From a virus: a stretch of 57,160 bases of DNA. A model generated the notes under the pieces. That model saw only the letters and a program-made list of their open reading frames with translations, made no database searches and had not been told where the DNA came from. Every line of letters begins with the position of its first letter. Within the stretch, counting starts at the first letter, position 1. The position numbers and the translations under genes are program-made. The stretch spans positions 1 through 57,160 of the IMG/VR virus record IMGVR_UViG_3300009151_000085; one strand, given 5' to 3'. Shown in pieces: positions 1 through 6,455 of the stretch.

Positions 1-41
1 CGTGTTAAATCGGATTCTGTAAGTTTTATAATTTTTTTCAT
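1..41 (-). CDS. Leader-bearing protein, N-terminal fragment (cut by window edge)
   Basis: Only the first 13 codons are inside the window, reading MKKIIKLTESDLT. This is nearly identical to the starts of the genes at 3936-4448 (MKKIVRLTESDLT) and 43620-44021 (MKRIIKLTESDLT), so it is a third member of the group with the shared N-terminal leader. The ATG is at 39-41 and is preceded by the TATTTAT motif. The rest of the protein lies outside the window, so its body and function cannot be judged. Confidence 0.75.
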   Translation of the reverse strand, partial: MKKIIKLTESDLT

Positions 42-56
42 ATTATCGTTTTATTA

Positions 57-63
57 ATAAATA
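57..63 (-). promoter_or_regulatory. Putative late motif TATTTAT
   Basis: TATTTAT reads toward the partial leader-bearing gene, 15 nt before its ATG. It belongs to the set of TATTTAT[A/T] sites described in the findings. Confidence 0.45.
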
Positions 64-72
64 TACCAATAA

Positions 73-102
73 ACAAAAAAAACGTATATTTTTATACACG
101 TT
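73..102 (-). terminator. Rho-independent terminator
   Basis: On the minus strand an AACGTGTATA stem pairs with TATACGTT over a short A-rich loop and is followed by a run of T. The stop codon of the upstream gene (92-409) lies inside the hairpin. Confidence 0.65.
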
Positions 103-409
103 TCACTAATTCTGTTGGAACTAACCGTCTTAAAGGTATTTCATAGTTTGAAATGAACCAATCAAGAAGTAATCCTTCAGTTTGATTATCAAAATACCCT
201 TCAAGATTATCTACTAGTCCCATTGGGCAATTCAAATCTCTGCCGTACCCAATATTATTAAAATAAAAAAACACAAAATATTTTACTCTACTTTTATCTT
301 GTAAAAAAAATGTTGTGGTGTCCCCATCAAAAAGGTGTCCCAACTTTAAATCATTTAGCTGTGGATAAAACTTATCAATATAATCTGAAAAGGATTTTTC
401 TAAACTCAT
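92..409 (-). CDS. Hypothetical protein, 105 aa
   Basis: An unrecognised soluble protein with a WFISNYEIPLRRLVP segment near its C terminus and several aromatic residues. No signal peptide, membrane segment or catalytic motif is visible. Its ATG overlaps the stop codon of the 31-codon gene upstream (ATGA overlap), so the two are probably translationally coupled. It ends in a terminator, making it the last gene of its transcript. The TnpB element sits just upstream of the pair. Confidence 0.7.
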   Translation of the reverse strand: MSLEKSFSDYIDKFYPQLNDLKLGHLFDGDTTTFFLQDKSRVKYFVFFYFNNIGYGRDLNCPMGLVDNLEGYFDNQTEGLLLDWFISNYEIPLRRLVPTELVKRV

Positions 410-501
410 AGTTTTGGTTCTTCGTCTAATTTTTGTAAAAATACATAATACTCATCTGAGTTTATAAACTCATTGTGCATTAATTCTAATGTGTCTTCCA
501 T
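406..501 (-). CDS. Small hypothetical protein, 31 aa
   Basis: A short acidic reading frame that starts MEDTLELMHNEF and ends DEEPKL. It has an AGATTTAATAAT spacer before the ATG, and its TGA overlaps the ATG of the next gene. That overlap and the absence of any other explanation for the gap support it as real. Function unknown. The right end of the TnpB element lies about 22 nt upstream of its start, so its native promoter may have been displaced. Confidence 0.55.
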   Translation of the reverse strand: MEDTLELMHNEFINSDEYYVFLQKLDEEPKL

Positions 502-528
502 ATTATTAAATCTTTTTTACCTCTTGAA

Positions 529-1737
529 CTACCCAATCACTAAAGATGAATGGGATTCCTGTTTCTTAGACTTGCGTAACCGCAACGCCTCCACAGGTTT
601 TTGTTTAATGTCCGACTCGGTTCCCGAACCAGACAATATGTTTATTCCTTGTATAAGGATATTTTTAGCAGCATTTACATCTCTATCGTGATGTGTATTA
701 CAAGAAGGACAAGTCCATTCTCCATCTTTTAATGTTAATCCTTCGTTTATATAATGACAAGCGGAACAACTTTTAGAACTAGGATAGAACCTATCTATCT
801 GAACTAATTGTCTATCATTCCAATCCGATTTATATTTTAACATATCAACAAATTTTGACCAACTAACATCTGATATTGATTGAGCTAATTTATGGTTTTT
901 TATCATATTTTTAACAGATAAGTTTTCTAAACAGATAATTTGATTTTCATTAACTATTTTTTGACTTAACTTATGTAAAAAATCATTTCTTTTATTACTT
1001 ATTTTTTCATGAATTAAAGATACTAAAATTCTTTGTTTTTGTCTATTATTAGAACCTTTATTTTTTTTATTTAATTGTTTTTGTTTGTATTTTAATTTTT
1101 TTAATTGTTTTTTAAGGAATTTAGGATTGTCAAATTTAACACCAGTATCGGTTATTAAAAACTTTTTTAAACCTAAGTCAATACCTACTTTATTATCATT
1201 TTGAACTTTAGGTGTATAATTAAATTCCCCTTGTAATGAAGCATAATATTTACCTGATGCGGTTTTGGATATATTAATTGAATTAAATTTAATTAAATTT
1301 TTTAATTCTAATTTACCTCTAAAATGGATACCTTCTCTAAATTTAGGGATAATAATTTTATTTTTTTCTATTTTAAATGTAGAATTAACCGGTACTTTAA
1401 ATGATTGGTTATTTGATTTTTTCTTAAAATTAGGGAATTTTGTTTGTCCTCTGAAGAAGTTTCTAAATGAGTTATCTAAATATTTTAAACTCCATTGTAA
1501 TGATTGTGAATTAACCTCATTAAGAAAGTTAAAATTTTCTAAATTTTTCATTTCTGATAGTTTATTTGCCGTTACAACATAATTCAGATTGATTTTATTC
1601 TCTTTATATTCCAGATTTCTAACATTTAAAAAATGATTATATACGAATCTAATACAACCAAAATGTTTTTCCAAAAGAACTTTTTGTTCTTTATTAGGGT
1701 AAATTCTAACTTTGTATGATTTGTTAATAACCTTCAT
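529..1737 (-). CDS. tnpB: RNA-guided endonuclease TnpB (IS605 OrfB family)
   Basis: A 402-aa TnpB, the ancestor-type relative of Cas12, which cuts DNA guided by an omega RNA made from the element's right end. The three RuvC residues are visible: Asp in GIDLGLKKF (about residue 187), Glu in ICLENLSVKN (about 271) and Asp in HDRDVNAAKNI (about 353). The zinc finger CSAC...CPSC lies at about 324-346. Nothing is truncated, so it is probably active. I chose the ATG at 1737 (MKVINKSYKVRIYP), the usual start of the family, over a start nine codons upstream. It ends inside the right-end hairpin. Confidence 0.9.
   Translation of the reverse strand: MKVINKSYKVRIYPNKEQKVLLEKHFGCIRFVYNHFLNVRNLEYKENKINLNYVVTANKLSEMKNLENFNFLNEVNSQSLQWSLKYLDNSFRNFFRGQTKFPNFKKKSNNQSFKVPVNSTFKIEKNKIIIPKFREGIHFRGKLELKNLIKFNSINISKTASGKYYASLQGEFNYTPKVQNDNKVGIDLGLKKFLITDTGVKFDNPKFLKKQLKKLKYKQKQLNKKNKGSNNRQKQRILVSLIHEKISNKRNDFLHKLSQKIVNENQIICLENLSVKNMIKNHKLAQSISDVSWSKFVDMLKYKSDWNDRQLVQIDRFYPSSKSCSACHYINEGLTLKDGEWTCPSCNTHHDRDVNAAKNILIQGINILSGSGTESDIKQKPVEALRLRKSKKQESHSSLVIG
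532..554 (-). repeat. Right-end palindrome of the TnpB element
   Basis: CCCAATCA and TGAATGGG pair with one mismatch around the loop CTAAAGA. It overlaps the last codons of tnpB, where the 3' part of the omega RNA would lie. Confidence 0.6.
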
Positions 1738-1741
1738 ATTA

Positions 1742-1749
1742 TATAAATA
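1742..1749 (-). promoter_or_regulatory. Putative late motif TATTTATA
   Basis: An exact TATTTATA located 4 nt before the tnpB ATG. It is unexpected in front of a transposon gene unless the element captured or mimics the phage signal. Confidence 0.4.
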
Positions 1750-1812
1750 TCTTGGTTTTAACAAAAAGAAGAATTTTATTAAAAAAATATTAAATTATTT
1801 CACACCTTACAT

Positions 1813-1835
1813 CCCAACCACTAAAGATGGTTGGG
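1813..1835 (-). repeat. Left-end palindrome of the TnpB element
   Basis: A perfect 8-bp stem, CCCAACCA / TGGTTGGG, with the loop CTAAAGA. It is the partner of the right-end hairpin. On the plus strand it is followed by five T and could also act as a weak terminator. Confidence 0.6.
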
Positions 1836-1853
1836 TTTTTCGGTGGAGTGACA

Positions 1854-1884
1854 TAAAAAACCCCCAGTCAATAAAGAAGGGGGG
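1854..1884 (-). terminator. Rho-independent terminator
   Basis: On the minus strand a CCCCC...GGGGG stem is followed by TTTTTT. It ends the transcript of the two leader-bearing genes at 1911-2593. Confidence 0.7.
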
Positions 1885-1910
1885 AATGATAATATTTTAG
1901 TACTGTGTGG

Positions 1911-2210
1911 TTAATTACCAATAATCAATCCATCCAGATCGATTCCACCACTACCTTTTGCTCTATCTTCAATGTCATCATACATATGAGACTTAACAAC
2001 TGCGGTTATTGATTGTTCGGCTTGAGCGATTTTGGTTTCCATCCAATCTTCAAGTTCCTCACCCTCTTCCATCATTTCCCACATCTTATATGCCAATGTG
2101 GCTATGGTAAACAATTGTTGTTTTGCCATATAAGAACCATCATGATCATTTTCTTTTAGAATTCTAACCATCCGTTCTAGTTGTTTTTCTGTTACTATAA
2201 TTTTTCCCAT
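1911..2210 (-). CDS. Leader-bearing small protein, 99 aa
   Basis: Starts MGKIIVTEKQLERMVRILKEN, the shared leader with a possible prohead-protease site after LKE. The body is helical and acidic (YKMWEMMEEGEELEDWMETK) and ends with a glycine-rich SGGIDLDGLIIGN tail. No enzyme motif is visible. It is 11 nt downstream of the gene at 2222-2593 in one operon. The leader and operon suggest an internal virion protein; that role is an inference. Confidence 0.75.
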   Translation of the reverse strand: MGKIIVTEKQLERMVRILKENDHDGSYMAKQQLFTIATLAYKMWEMMEEGEELEDWMETKIAQAEQSITAVVKSHMYDDIEDRAKGSGGIDLDGLIIGN

Positions 2211-2221
2211 AATTTTTTATT

Positions 2222-2593
2222 TTAATTCCAAGTCCGACAGCTCCAATATCTAGGTTTCCATCTGGGACCTGGACTGTCACAATTCATTCTCGATCTAAAC
2301 GATTTTCTACGTTCAGGATTATTTTTTTTAATAACCATTCGTTTCCCATGTGCAGATTTACCACCAAATCCAAAATTCACCTTAACGACTTTTCCTTTAT
2401 CGTTTTTAACATAAACCTTAAACTTTTTAATATCCCCCTGCATGACTTTACCAAGACTCACATTTCTACCTTGATACTCCGCTTCAGTTAGAATGTTAAC
2501 CTCTTCGACCGATCCAAACTCATCCTCATATATTAAGGAATTCGTTAGAAACTCTTCTTTCAATACCTTTTTTATGATTTCATTAATATTCAT
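2222..2593 (-). CDS. Leader-bearing basic protein, 123 aa
   Basis: Starts MNINEIIKKVLKEEF, another version of the shared leader with a cut site after LKE. The body contains KKFKVYVKNDKGKVVKVNFG, then a strongly basic stretch (NNPERRKSFRSRMNC) and an aromatic end (RYWSCRTWN). This suggests a small nucleic-acid-binding domain with conserved Cys. I start at 2593 because the leader begins there and the TATTTATT motif lies 3 nt upstream; an ATG five codons earlier would run into that motif. It is the first gene of an operon with 1911-2210. Confidence 0.75.
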   Translation of the reverse strand: MNINEIIKKVLKEEFLTNSLIYEDEFGSVEEVNILTEAEYQGRNVSLGKVMQGDIKKFKVYVKNDKGKVVKVNFGFGGKSAHGKRMVIKKNNPERRKSFRSRMNCDSPGPRWKPRYWSCRTWN

Positions 2594-2596
2594 AAT

Positions 2597-2604
2597 AATA
2601 AATA
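2597..2604 (-). promoter_or_regulatory. Putative late motif TATTTATT
   Basis: TATTTATT 3 nt before the ATG at 2593, which helps decide the start of that gene. Confidence 0.45.
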
Positions 2605-2614
2605 TCACACAAAC

Positions 2615-2643
2615 AAAAAAAAGGTGAGATTTCTCTCACCTTT
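2615..2643 (-). terminator. Strong rho-independent terminator
   Basis: A perfect 10-bp stem, AAAGGTGAGA / TCTCACCTTT, with a four-base loop. On the minus strand it is followed by eight T. It ends the transcript of the gene at 2707-2973. Confidence 0.85.
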
Positions 2644-2706
2644 CAGGGTCGATCACGGATTGTGATTCGAGCAACCACCACTTTGTTTTAAAGAGAAACA
2701 AAGAAA

Positions 2707-2973
2707 CTACCCTTCCAACTTAGATTTTGCAACCATAACATCAACCATCGACACCTCTTTTGCTACACCTATAACCACACACTCTTTTAAGATTTCAGTT
2801 GGTACGTGAATCAAAAAGTCCTTCCCGTTGAACGTAGATAGTGATTGTTTCAACTCAATAGACGAGTGTATCATTTTTAAAAACAATTTGAATTGTACCT
2901 CATCGATGAATGTCTCATTCAATATTTCCCCATATTTAGGATGAATAATCGTTATGTGTTTTAGTGTCGCCAT
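2707..2973 (-). CDS. Hypothetical protein, 88 aa
   Basis: An unrecognised small soluble protein beginning MATLKHITIIHPKYGEIL. It has alternating hydrophobic strands and a helical C terminus (VVIGVAKEVSMVDVMVAKSKLEG). It forms a single-gene transcript between a TAnnTTTG promoter (2988-2995) and a strong terminator, with about 60 nt of 3' untranslated region. No motif points to a function. Confidence 0.7.
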   Translation of the reverse strand: MATLKHITIIHPKYGEILNETFIDEVQFKLFLKMIHSSIELKQSLSTFNGKDFLIHVPTEILKECVVIGVAKEVSMVDVMVAKSKLEG

Positions 2974-2987
2974 ATCTTTGATTTAAA

Positions 2988-2995
2988 CAAATGTA
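2988..2995 (-). promoter_or_regulatory. Bacteroidota -7 box TACATTTG
   Basis: TACATTTG matches TAnnTTTG 15 nt before the ATG at 2973. No clear -33 TTTG lies at the expected distance, so it is the weaker of the host-type promoters. Confidence 0.45.
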
Positions 2996-3005
2996 ATACT
3001 TTTTT

Positions 3006-3416
3006 TTATATTAAACTACCCGTTTGGAAATTAATTTTTGAAATTGTTGCATATCTACATGCGTCGATTCCGAAATATTTTAACTCATCATCAATTCTTC
3101 GTAATAACGGACCCCTCAACATACTACCCATTCGTCTAGCGCTATACCTATCAGAGTTGTGACGAGCATTTGTCATATCAATAATAACGTCAATTTCATA
3201 TGCATATTTTAGGTCGTCTCGGTACCTTTCATTGGCGTGTCGATACTTTCTAATCGATGTGATTTTGATTATCGAGTTATTTATATAATAATCAAATATC
3301 CAACCTTCAGGGTTTCCGTTCGATTCCACGACGTAAACTTTGTCTTTAATTAATTTTTTAACCGACTTAATGTGGTTATCCGATATTGCTCGTCCTACTT
3401 TATATCCGTTTTTCAT
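3006..3416 (-). CDS. Hypothetical protein, 136 aa
   Basis: An unrecognised basic protein, rich in Arg, Lys and Tyr, with the segment MTNARHNSDRYSARRMGSMLRG around residues 85-105. No known fold could be recognised. It has its own host-type promoter (3421-3450) with the ATG about 5 nt from the -7 box, implying a very short leader. It is transcribed away from the plus-strand gene at 3550. Confidence 0.7.
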   Translation of the reverse strand: MKNGYKVGRAISDNHIKSVKKLIKDKVYVVESNGNPEGWIFDYYINNSIIKITSIRKYRHANERYRDDLKYAYEIDVIIDMTNARHNSDRYSARRMGSMLRGPLLRRIDDELKYFGIDACRYATISKINFQTGSLI

Positions 3417-3420
3417 ACAA

Positions 3421-3450
3421 CAAATATACGCTTTTTAATTCAATGACAAA
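3421..3450 (-). promoter_or_regulatory. Bacteroidota-type promoter
   Basis: TTTG (3447-3450), 18 nt, then TATATTTG (3421-3428), reading toward the gene ending at 3006. Confidence 0.65.
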
Positions 3451-3500
3451 AAAATAAATAATTAATTTCACTTGAATATTATAAAAATATCATTTATTAA

Positions 3501-3530
3501 TTGCCGGTTAGTGAATTATTCATATATTTG
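3501..3530 (+). promoter_or_regulatory. Bacteroidota-type promoter
   Basis: TTG (3501-3503), 19 nt, then TATATTTG (3523-3530), reading into the gene at 3550. It is arranged back to back with the promoter at 3421-3450. Confidence 0.75.
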
Positions 3531-3549
3531 TTTTATAAAAATTTAAGAC

Positions 3550-3882
3550 ATGGTAGACAGAGATAAAATCCAAAAAGAAGCTGAATTGTATAAAAATGTG
3601 TCAACTTTAAAATTGAGAAGAACGATATTAACTTATAAGTTTTTATCACTTTCTAATTCAAGAAATTATAATTTTATTTTATCATTTCTTTCAATTTTTA
3701 TCCCGTATTTAATATTCGTTAATGTGACGTTATTCACATTGTCCCTGGTGTTTCTTTTTCACTACTTCGTTTTATGGAAATACATGTACCTAAATAAAAA
3801 TTCAAATTTAGTTAGTGACGAGGACAAGGATGAAATCGATGCGGTTATTGTGATCTTGGAGGGTTATTTAAAAAATAGATGA
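3550..3882 (+). CDS. Small membrane protein, 110 aa
   Basis: A charged N-terminal helix (about residues 1-40) is followed by two adjacent hydrophobic stretches (FILSFLSIFIPYLIFVNVTL and SLVFLFHYFVLWKYMYL), then a short acidic tail. This is a two-pass inner-membrane protein of unknown role. It stands alone between a host-type promoter and a bidirectional terminator, which suggests early expression from host RNA polymerase. A superinfection or lysis accessory role is possible but not shown. Confidence 0.75.
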   Translation: MVDRDKIQKEAELYKNVSTLKLRRTILTYKFLSLSNSRNYNFILSFLSIFIPYLIFVNVTLFTLSLVFLFHYFVLWKYMYLNKNSNLVSDEDKDEIDAVIVILEGYLKNR

Positions 3883-3887
3883 AACCA

Positions 3888-3920
3888 AAAAATCCCCCTG
3901 TATTGGGGGGATTTCTTTTA
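3888..3920 (+). terminator. Bidirectional terminator
   Basis: A 9-bp stem, AAATCCCCC / GGGGGATTT, with T-rich flanks on both strands, lying between convergent genes 3550-3882 and 3936-4448. Confidence 0.8.
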
Positions 3921-3935
3921 TATGATTTTTTTTAA

Positions 3936-4448
3936 TTATTTGTTTGTTCTTCTGTATTGTACGTCTTTACCTTTAAGAGCTAACGCCAATCCTGCAGCAA
4001 CCATAGCTACTGAAATAGGTCCAGCATAATTACCAGCTCCTGCCTGTTCAATAAATGAATGTATTTTTGATAACATCGCAGATTCAGACCAACCTGTGAA
4101 TTCGCTAAGTGTTGCGATTACCCCAGCGGCCGCAGTACCTAAACCACCTCTAATCATCATTTTTTCTTTGAAGTTTGACATTCTACTTTTAGAATCCATT
4201 TCTTCTTCTTGAATACCTCTTGATCGTTTTGGTGCTGATTTTCGTTTCAAATCACGTATTTCCTCGTCGTCTAGTTTTGGTAAAACTTTTTTATCAAGGA
4301 ATTTGGCAATTAAATCTATCGCATCTTGTTTGGACATTTCATTATCACCATCTTCATCTGTTGATTTCATATCGTTTTCAGACTCTTCAACGATTCTTTT
4401 AATAAGATCAGTTAAATCCGATTCTGTTAGTCTAACTATTTTTTTCAT
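3936..4448 (-). CDS. Leader-bearing protein with hydrophobic C-terminal region, 170 aa
   Basis: Starts MKKIVRLTESDLTDLIKRIV followed by EES, the clearest form of the leader (possible cleavage after IVE). Residues 25-90 are highly charged. Residues 95-160 hold two Gly/Ala-rich hydrophobic segments (GGLGTAAAGVIATLSEFTGW and SVAMVAAGLALALKG) that could enter a membrane. It is a single gene with a TATTTATA site 34 nt upstream. The leader plus amphipathic C terminus would fit an internal head protein delivered with the DNA; this is inference. Confidence 0.8.
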   Translation of the reverse strand: MKKIVRLTESDLTDLIKRIVEESENDMKSTDEDGDNEMSKQDAIDLIAKFLDKKVLPKLDDEEIRDLKRKSAPKRSRGIQEEEMDSKSRMSNFKEKMMIRGGLGTAAAGVIATLSEFTGWSESAMLSKIHSFIEQAGAGNYAGPISVAMVAAGLALALKGKDVQYRRTNK

Positions 4449-4482
4449 AATACTTTTTGTTTATAATTTTTTTATCTTCCAA

Positions 4483-4490
4483 TATAAATA
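4483..4490 (-). promoter_or_regulatory. Putative late motif TATTTATA
   Basis: An exact TATTTATA 34 nt before the ATG at 4448, one of the two longest spacings in the set. Confidence 0.45.
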
Positions 4491-4522
4491 TATAGTTAAT
4501 TGAAAAAGTAAGGATTATAAAC

Positions 4523-4547
4523 GAAAAAACCCCACCTTTTTGGGGTA
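4523..4547 (-). terminator. Rho-independent terminator
   Basis: An ACCCC / GGGGT stem followed by TTTTTT on the minus strand, 18 nt past the 3' end of the tRNA-like gene. Confidence 0.8.
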
Positions 4548-4564
4548 GAGTTTAATTATATTGT

Positions 4565-4635
4565 AGCATCGGACCGGAATCGAACCAGCTTGAGTTGGCT
4601 TATGAGACCAATGAAATACCTTACCTCCCCCCTGC
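4565..4635 (-). tRNA. tRNA-Met (CAT) candidate with an imperfect acceptor stem
   Basis: The minus strand gives a cloverleaf. The anticodon arm is TTGGT-CTCATAA-GCCAA (anticodon CAT at 4602-4604), the T arm is GCTGG-TTCGATT-CCGGT, the D loop contains GG, and the 3' acceptor strand is CCGATGC followed by T-ACA. The 5' acceptor strand is best read as GCAGGGG, which leaves two mismatches at positions 4 and 5. No CCA is encoded. It lies directly before a terminator, at the end of the noncoding transcript starting near 5573. It could be a functional phage tRNA (Met or lysidine-Ile) or a decaying copy. Confidence 0.6.
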
Positions 4636-4639
4636 TATA

Positions 4640-5573
4640 TTTGAATATTAAAAAAAACCTGAGATTATAGTTTTTATTAAGTGTCTTTTGAGTCATTATG
4701 TATTCTACTCTTATCCACAGGATTTTGTCCTGTAACACTCATTACCGATTGGTTAGACCAATCACTCCTTGACGATACAACTACTCTCTTACTACTCCTG
4801 TCTCATCAAGATTGCGTCCTGATTCGGATTTCGACGTCCTAGAGATTTTTCATAAAAATACGGTCAAACTTGCGGTTATCACGTTCCACTGACAGCCAGT
4901 GAATAGGTGGGTAACTTCCGTCATATCGTAACGAACACTTTTGCTTATTTTTAGTTAATTTTACTTAATTTAGTAATAAGTTGTGTGTTGTGGATGAATC
5001 AAAGTAGCGGTCCGTTTAGGATCCATTTTCTTTTGAAAAACAGAATACCTGACTACCTCGTGAAATGTCCCCATTTCCATATTTTAAGATTACTTCATAT
5101 CAAGATCTTGGTAGATCTTTGATAGGGATAATAGCGACACCACTCGTTCTTTATCTTACCTTTCGGTTTTAAGTCCCCTTTTATAATGGTATCCGCAATT
5201 ATATATTTGGAATTTATATTTTTCGCTTGATACCTATGGGTTATTCTTATTGGAGTTCCCTCCTCAGACTGACAATCCACATTGCCGTTCCATCCAACCA
5301 CTTTCCCTAAAGCGTCGCCCTCAATACTAAAGGTCGGATGATATCCCACTTGTGTACTCGACCTCAGTTTCCCAAGACGCAAATCTACTAACACTCGCAA
5401 ATTCACTTTATCCCACTTTCGTGGTTTATTTTAATGGACCATACACGGCCCAATGACTTAATTTAGTTTCACGTTTAAAGAAAGGGAGGTGTTATATTCA
5501 CTTTTTTTAACTGTGGTGACTGTTTCGGTCGGTTTTAGAATTTCAAAGAACGTTATCGGACGTTTCCGATTTG
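4640..5573 (-). ncRNA. Candidate large structured noncoding RNA upstream of the tRNA
   Basis: About 930 nt without a convincing gene, visibly richer in G and C than the surrounding coding DNA. It is bounded by a host-type promoter (5579-5609) and, after the tRNA, a terminator (4523-4547). It holds several perfect hairpins: CCAC-GAAA-GTGG with a GNRA-type loop (5413-5424), CACTG/CAGTG (4887-4901), a 7-bp GATTGGT/ACCAATC (4747-4763) and CAGGA/TCCTG (4718-4732). Size, phage setting and the adjacent tRNA recall the GOLLD and ROOL large ornate RNAs. No sequence match to either could be tested. The alternative is a decayed gene around 5095-5406. Confidence 0.45.
5555..5570 (-). promoter_or_regulatory. 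5'-leader hairpin, copy 1
   Basis: ATCGG-loop-CCGAT at the very start of the large noncoding transcript. The loop AAACGT on the minus strand is identical to the loop of copy 2, while the stem sequence differs but still pairs. Confidence 0.55.
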
Positions 5574-5578
5574 TTTTA

Positions 5579-5609
5579 CAATGTTAAGTCTTTTTTTTCA
5601 ATTAGACAA
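5579..5609 (-). promoter_or_regulatory. Bacteroidota-type promoter for the noncoding transcript
   Basis: TTG (5607-5609), 20 nt, then TAACATTG (5579-5586), one mismatch from TAnnTTTG. It is followed by TAAAACAAATCGGAAACG, closely matching the start of the other transcript from 5834-5865. Confidence 0.55.
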
Positions 5610-5625
5610 GTCCTTGTGGACATTT

Positions 5626-5772
5626 TTAAGCTTTTTCTGCGTAGACATCATAAGTCTCGTATTTACTAGCCTGAGCAGCGGCGAACTCGCTGTTAGGTGT
5701 GTAAAGTTTTTCTCCGTTAGGTCCGTAGTAGTAGAACATTTTGCTCTCAACAACTTCAATTTCTTCACTCAT
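5626..5772 (-). CDS. Small protein, 48 aa, strongly promoted
   Basis: Begins MSEEIEVVESKMFYYYGPNG and ends YETYDVYAEKA. It has a Tyr-rich central turn and an Ala/Gln helix, with no recognisable domain. Codons are richer in GC at third positions (TAC, GCC, CTT, AGC) than in neighbours. Together with a near-consensus promoter and a leader hairpin, this suggests high expression. It is the only clear coding region in the 4.5-6.0 kb stretch. A small host-takeover protein would fit, but nothing proves it. Confidence 0.7.
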   Translation of the reverse strand: MSEEIEVVESKMFYYYGPNGEKLYTPNSEFAAAQASKYETYDVYAEKA

Positions 5773-5808
5773 ATTTTAATCGTTTAAATTTAATAATTCG
5801 ATTTATTT

Positions 5809-5826
5809 ATTAGGACGTTTCCTAAT
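5809..5826 (-). promoter_or_regulatory. 5'-leader hairpin, copy 2
   Basis: A 6-bp ATTAGG/CCTAAT stem with loop AAACGT just after the start site of the 48-aa gene's transcript. Relative to copy 1 two stem pairs change on both sides, keeping the pairing. Confidence 0.55.
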
Positions 5827-5833
5827 TGTTTTA

Positions 5834-5865
5834 CAAATCTAACGCTATTAAATTGTTTTGTCAAA
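5834..5865 (-). promoter_or_regulatory. Bacteroidota-type promoter
   Basis: TTTG (5862-5865), 20 nt, then TAGATTTG (5834-5841): a full match to the Bacteroidota consensus, reading toward the 48-aa gene at 5626-5772. Confidence 0.8.
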
Positions 5866-6004
5866 CGTTTAAATAAAAAAAATGAATATTTTACGGAAGT
5901 AATAATAAATACGTCTAAAAACACCAAAAGCCAAAGTTTCTTATAAAAACTTCAATATTTCCATCAGATATCCTAAATTTAGTACCCATTACCTGATTTA
6001 ATGG

Positions 6005-6012
6005 TATTTATA
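6005..6012 (+). promoter_or_regulatory. Putative late motif TATTTATA
   Basis: An exact TATTTATA ending 4 nt before the ATG of the DUF192 gene. The surrounding AATGGTATTTATAT recurs upstream of the gene starting at 9380 on the other strand. Confidence 0.5.
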
Positions 6013-6016
6013 TTAT

Positions 6017-6373
6017 ATGAATATTATTATAAATGAAAACACATTCAAATGTAGGCTTTGTGCAACACCAAAAACAATACGTGAAGGGATGCAAAACAAA
6101 ACCTTCGATATGAATTTTAACGGCATGTTTTTTATGTTACCAAACAATGGTGATCAAAGTTTTTGGATGTACGATTGTATAACTCCATTAGATATTATAT
6201 TCATAAATGGTGATACCATTACATCCATTCATAGTGACTGTCCACCATGTCATGATGAATCGTCATGTGAATCCTACGCTGGAGTTGGTGATCAAGTGTT
6301 GGAGGTTGTTGGTGGTACCTGTGATTCACTAGGAATTAAAGTGGGGGACAGTGTAAAGACGTCCCTATATTAA
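6017..6373 (+). CDS. DUF192 family protein, 118 aa
   Basis: A complete DUF192 domain: EGMQNK near residue 24, GMFFMLPN, the hallmark FWMYDCITPLDIIFI around 52-66, the SIHSDCPPC region, then VLEVVGGTCDSLGIKVGD at about 96-113. The family is a small beta-rich fold of unknown biochemical role, often secreted in bacteria. Here there is no signal peptide, and the start MNIIINENTF replaces it. Extra cysteines (CPPCHDESSC) are present. It is one of the few plus-strand genes, alone, with the TATTTATA signal directly upstream. Confidence 0.85.
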   Translation: MNIIINENTFKCRLCATPKTIREGMQNKTFDMNFNGMFFMLPNNGDQSFWMYDCITPLDIIFINGDTITSIHSDCPPCHDESSCESYAGVGDQVLEVVGGTCDSLGIKVGDSVKTSLY

Positions 6374-6455
6374 TCAATTTTAGAATTTAATACTCTAACG
6401 AATTCGTCCTTGAGGTTATAGTACAAGTAAAAAGTATGGATTTAAAATTGGGGAT

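Larger units (their letters stand above)
524..1840 (-). mobile_element. IS605-type element carrying only tnpB
   Basis: The tnpB gene is flanked by two near-identical hairpins: 1813-1835 on the left-end side and 532-554 on the right-end side. They match at 20 of 23 positions and share the loop CTAAAGA. Sub-terminal palindromes are what TnpA recognises in this family. The right end reads GAATCCC...GGGTAGTTCAA on the minus strand, the usual form of these right ends, so I place that boundary at about 523/524. The left boundary is uncertain (about 1836-1850). There is no tnpA, so mobility would need a transposase in trans. Confidence 0.6.

Noticed and set aside
4556-4738. Open frame of 60 codons on the minus strand
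   Set aside because: It runs through the whole tRNA-like gene and a hairpin; the sequence is explained by the RNA.
5095-5406. 103-codon frame on the minus strand with a GTG start
   Set aside because: No ATG, a stop codon shortly upstream, and GC-rich composition unlike phage genes. It lies in the noncoding transcript, so I left it as part of the candidate RNA; a broken gene cannot be excluded.
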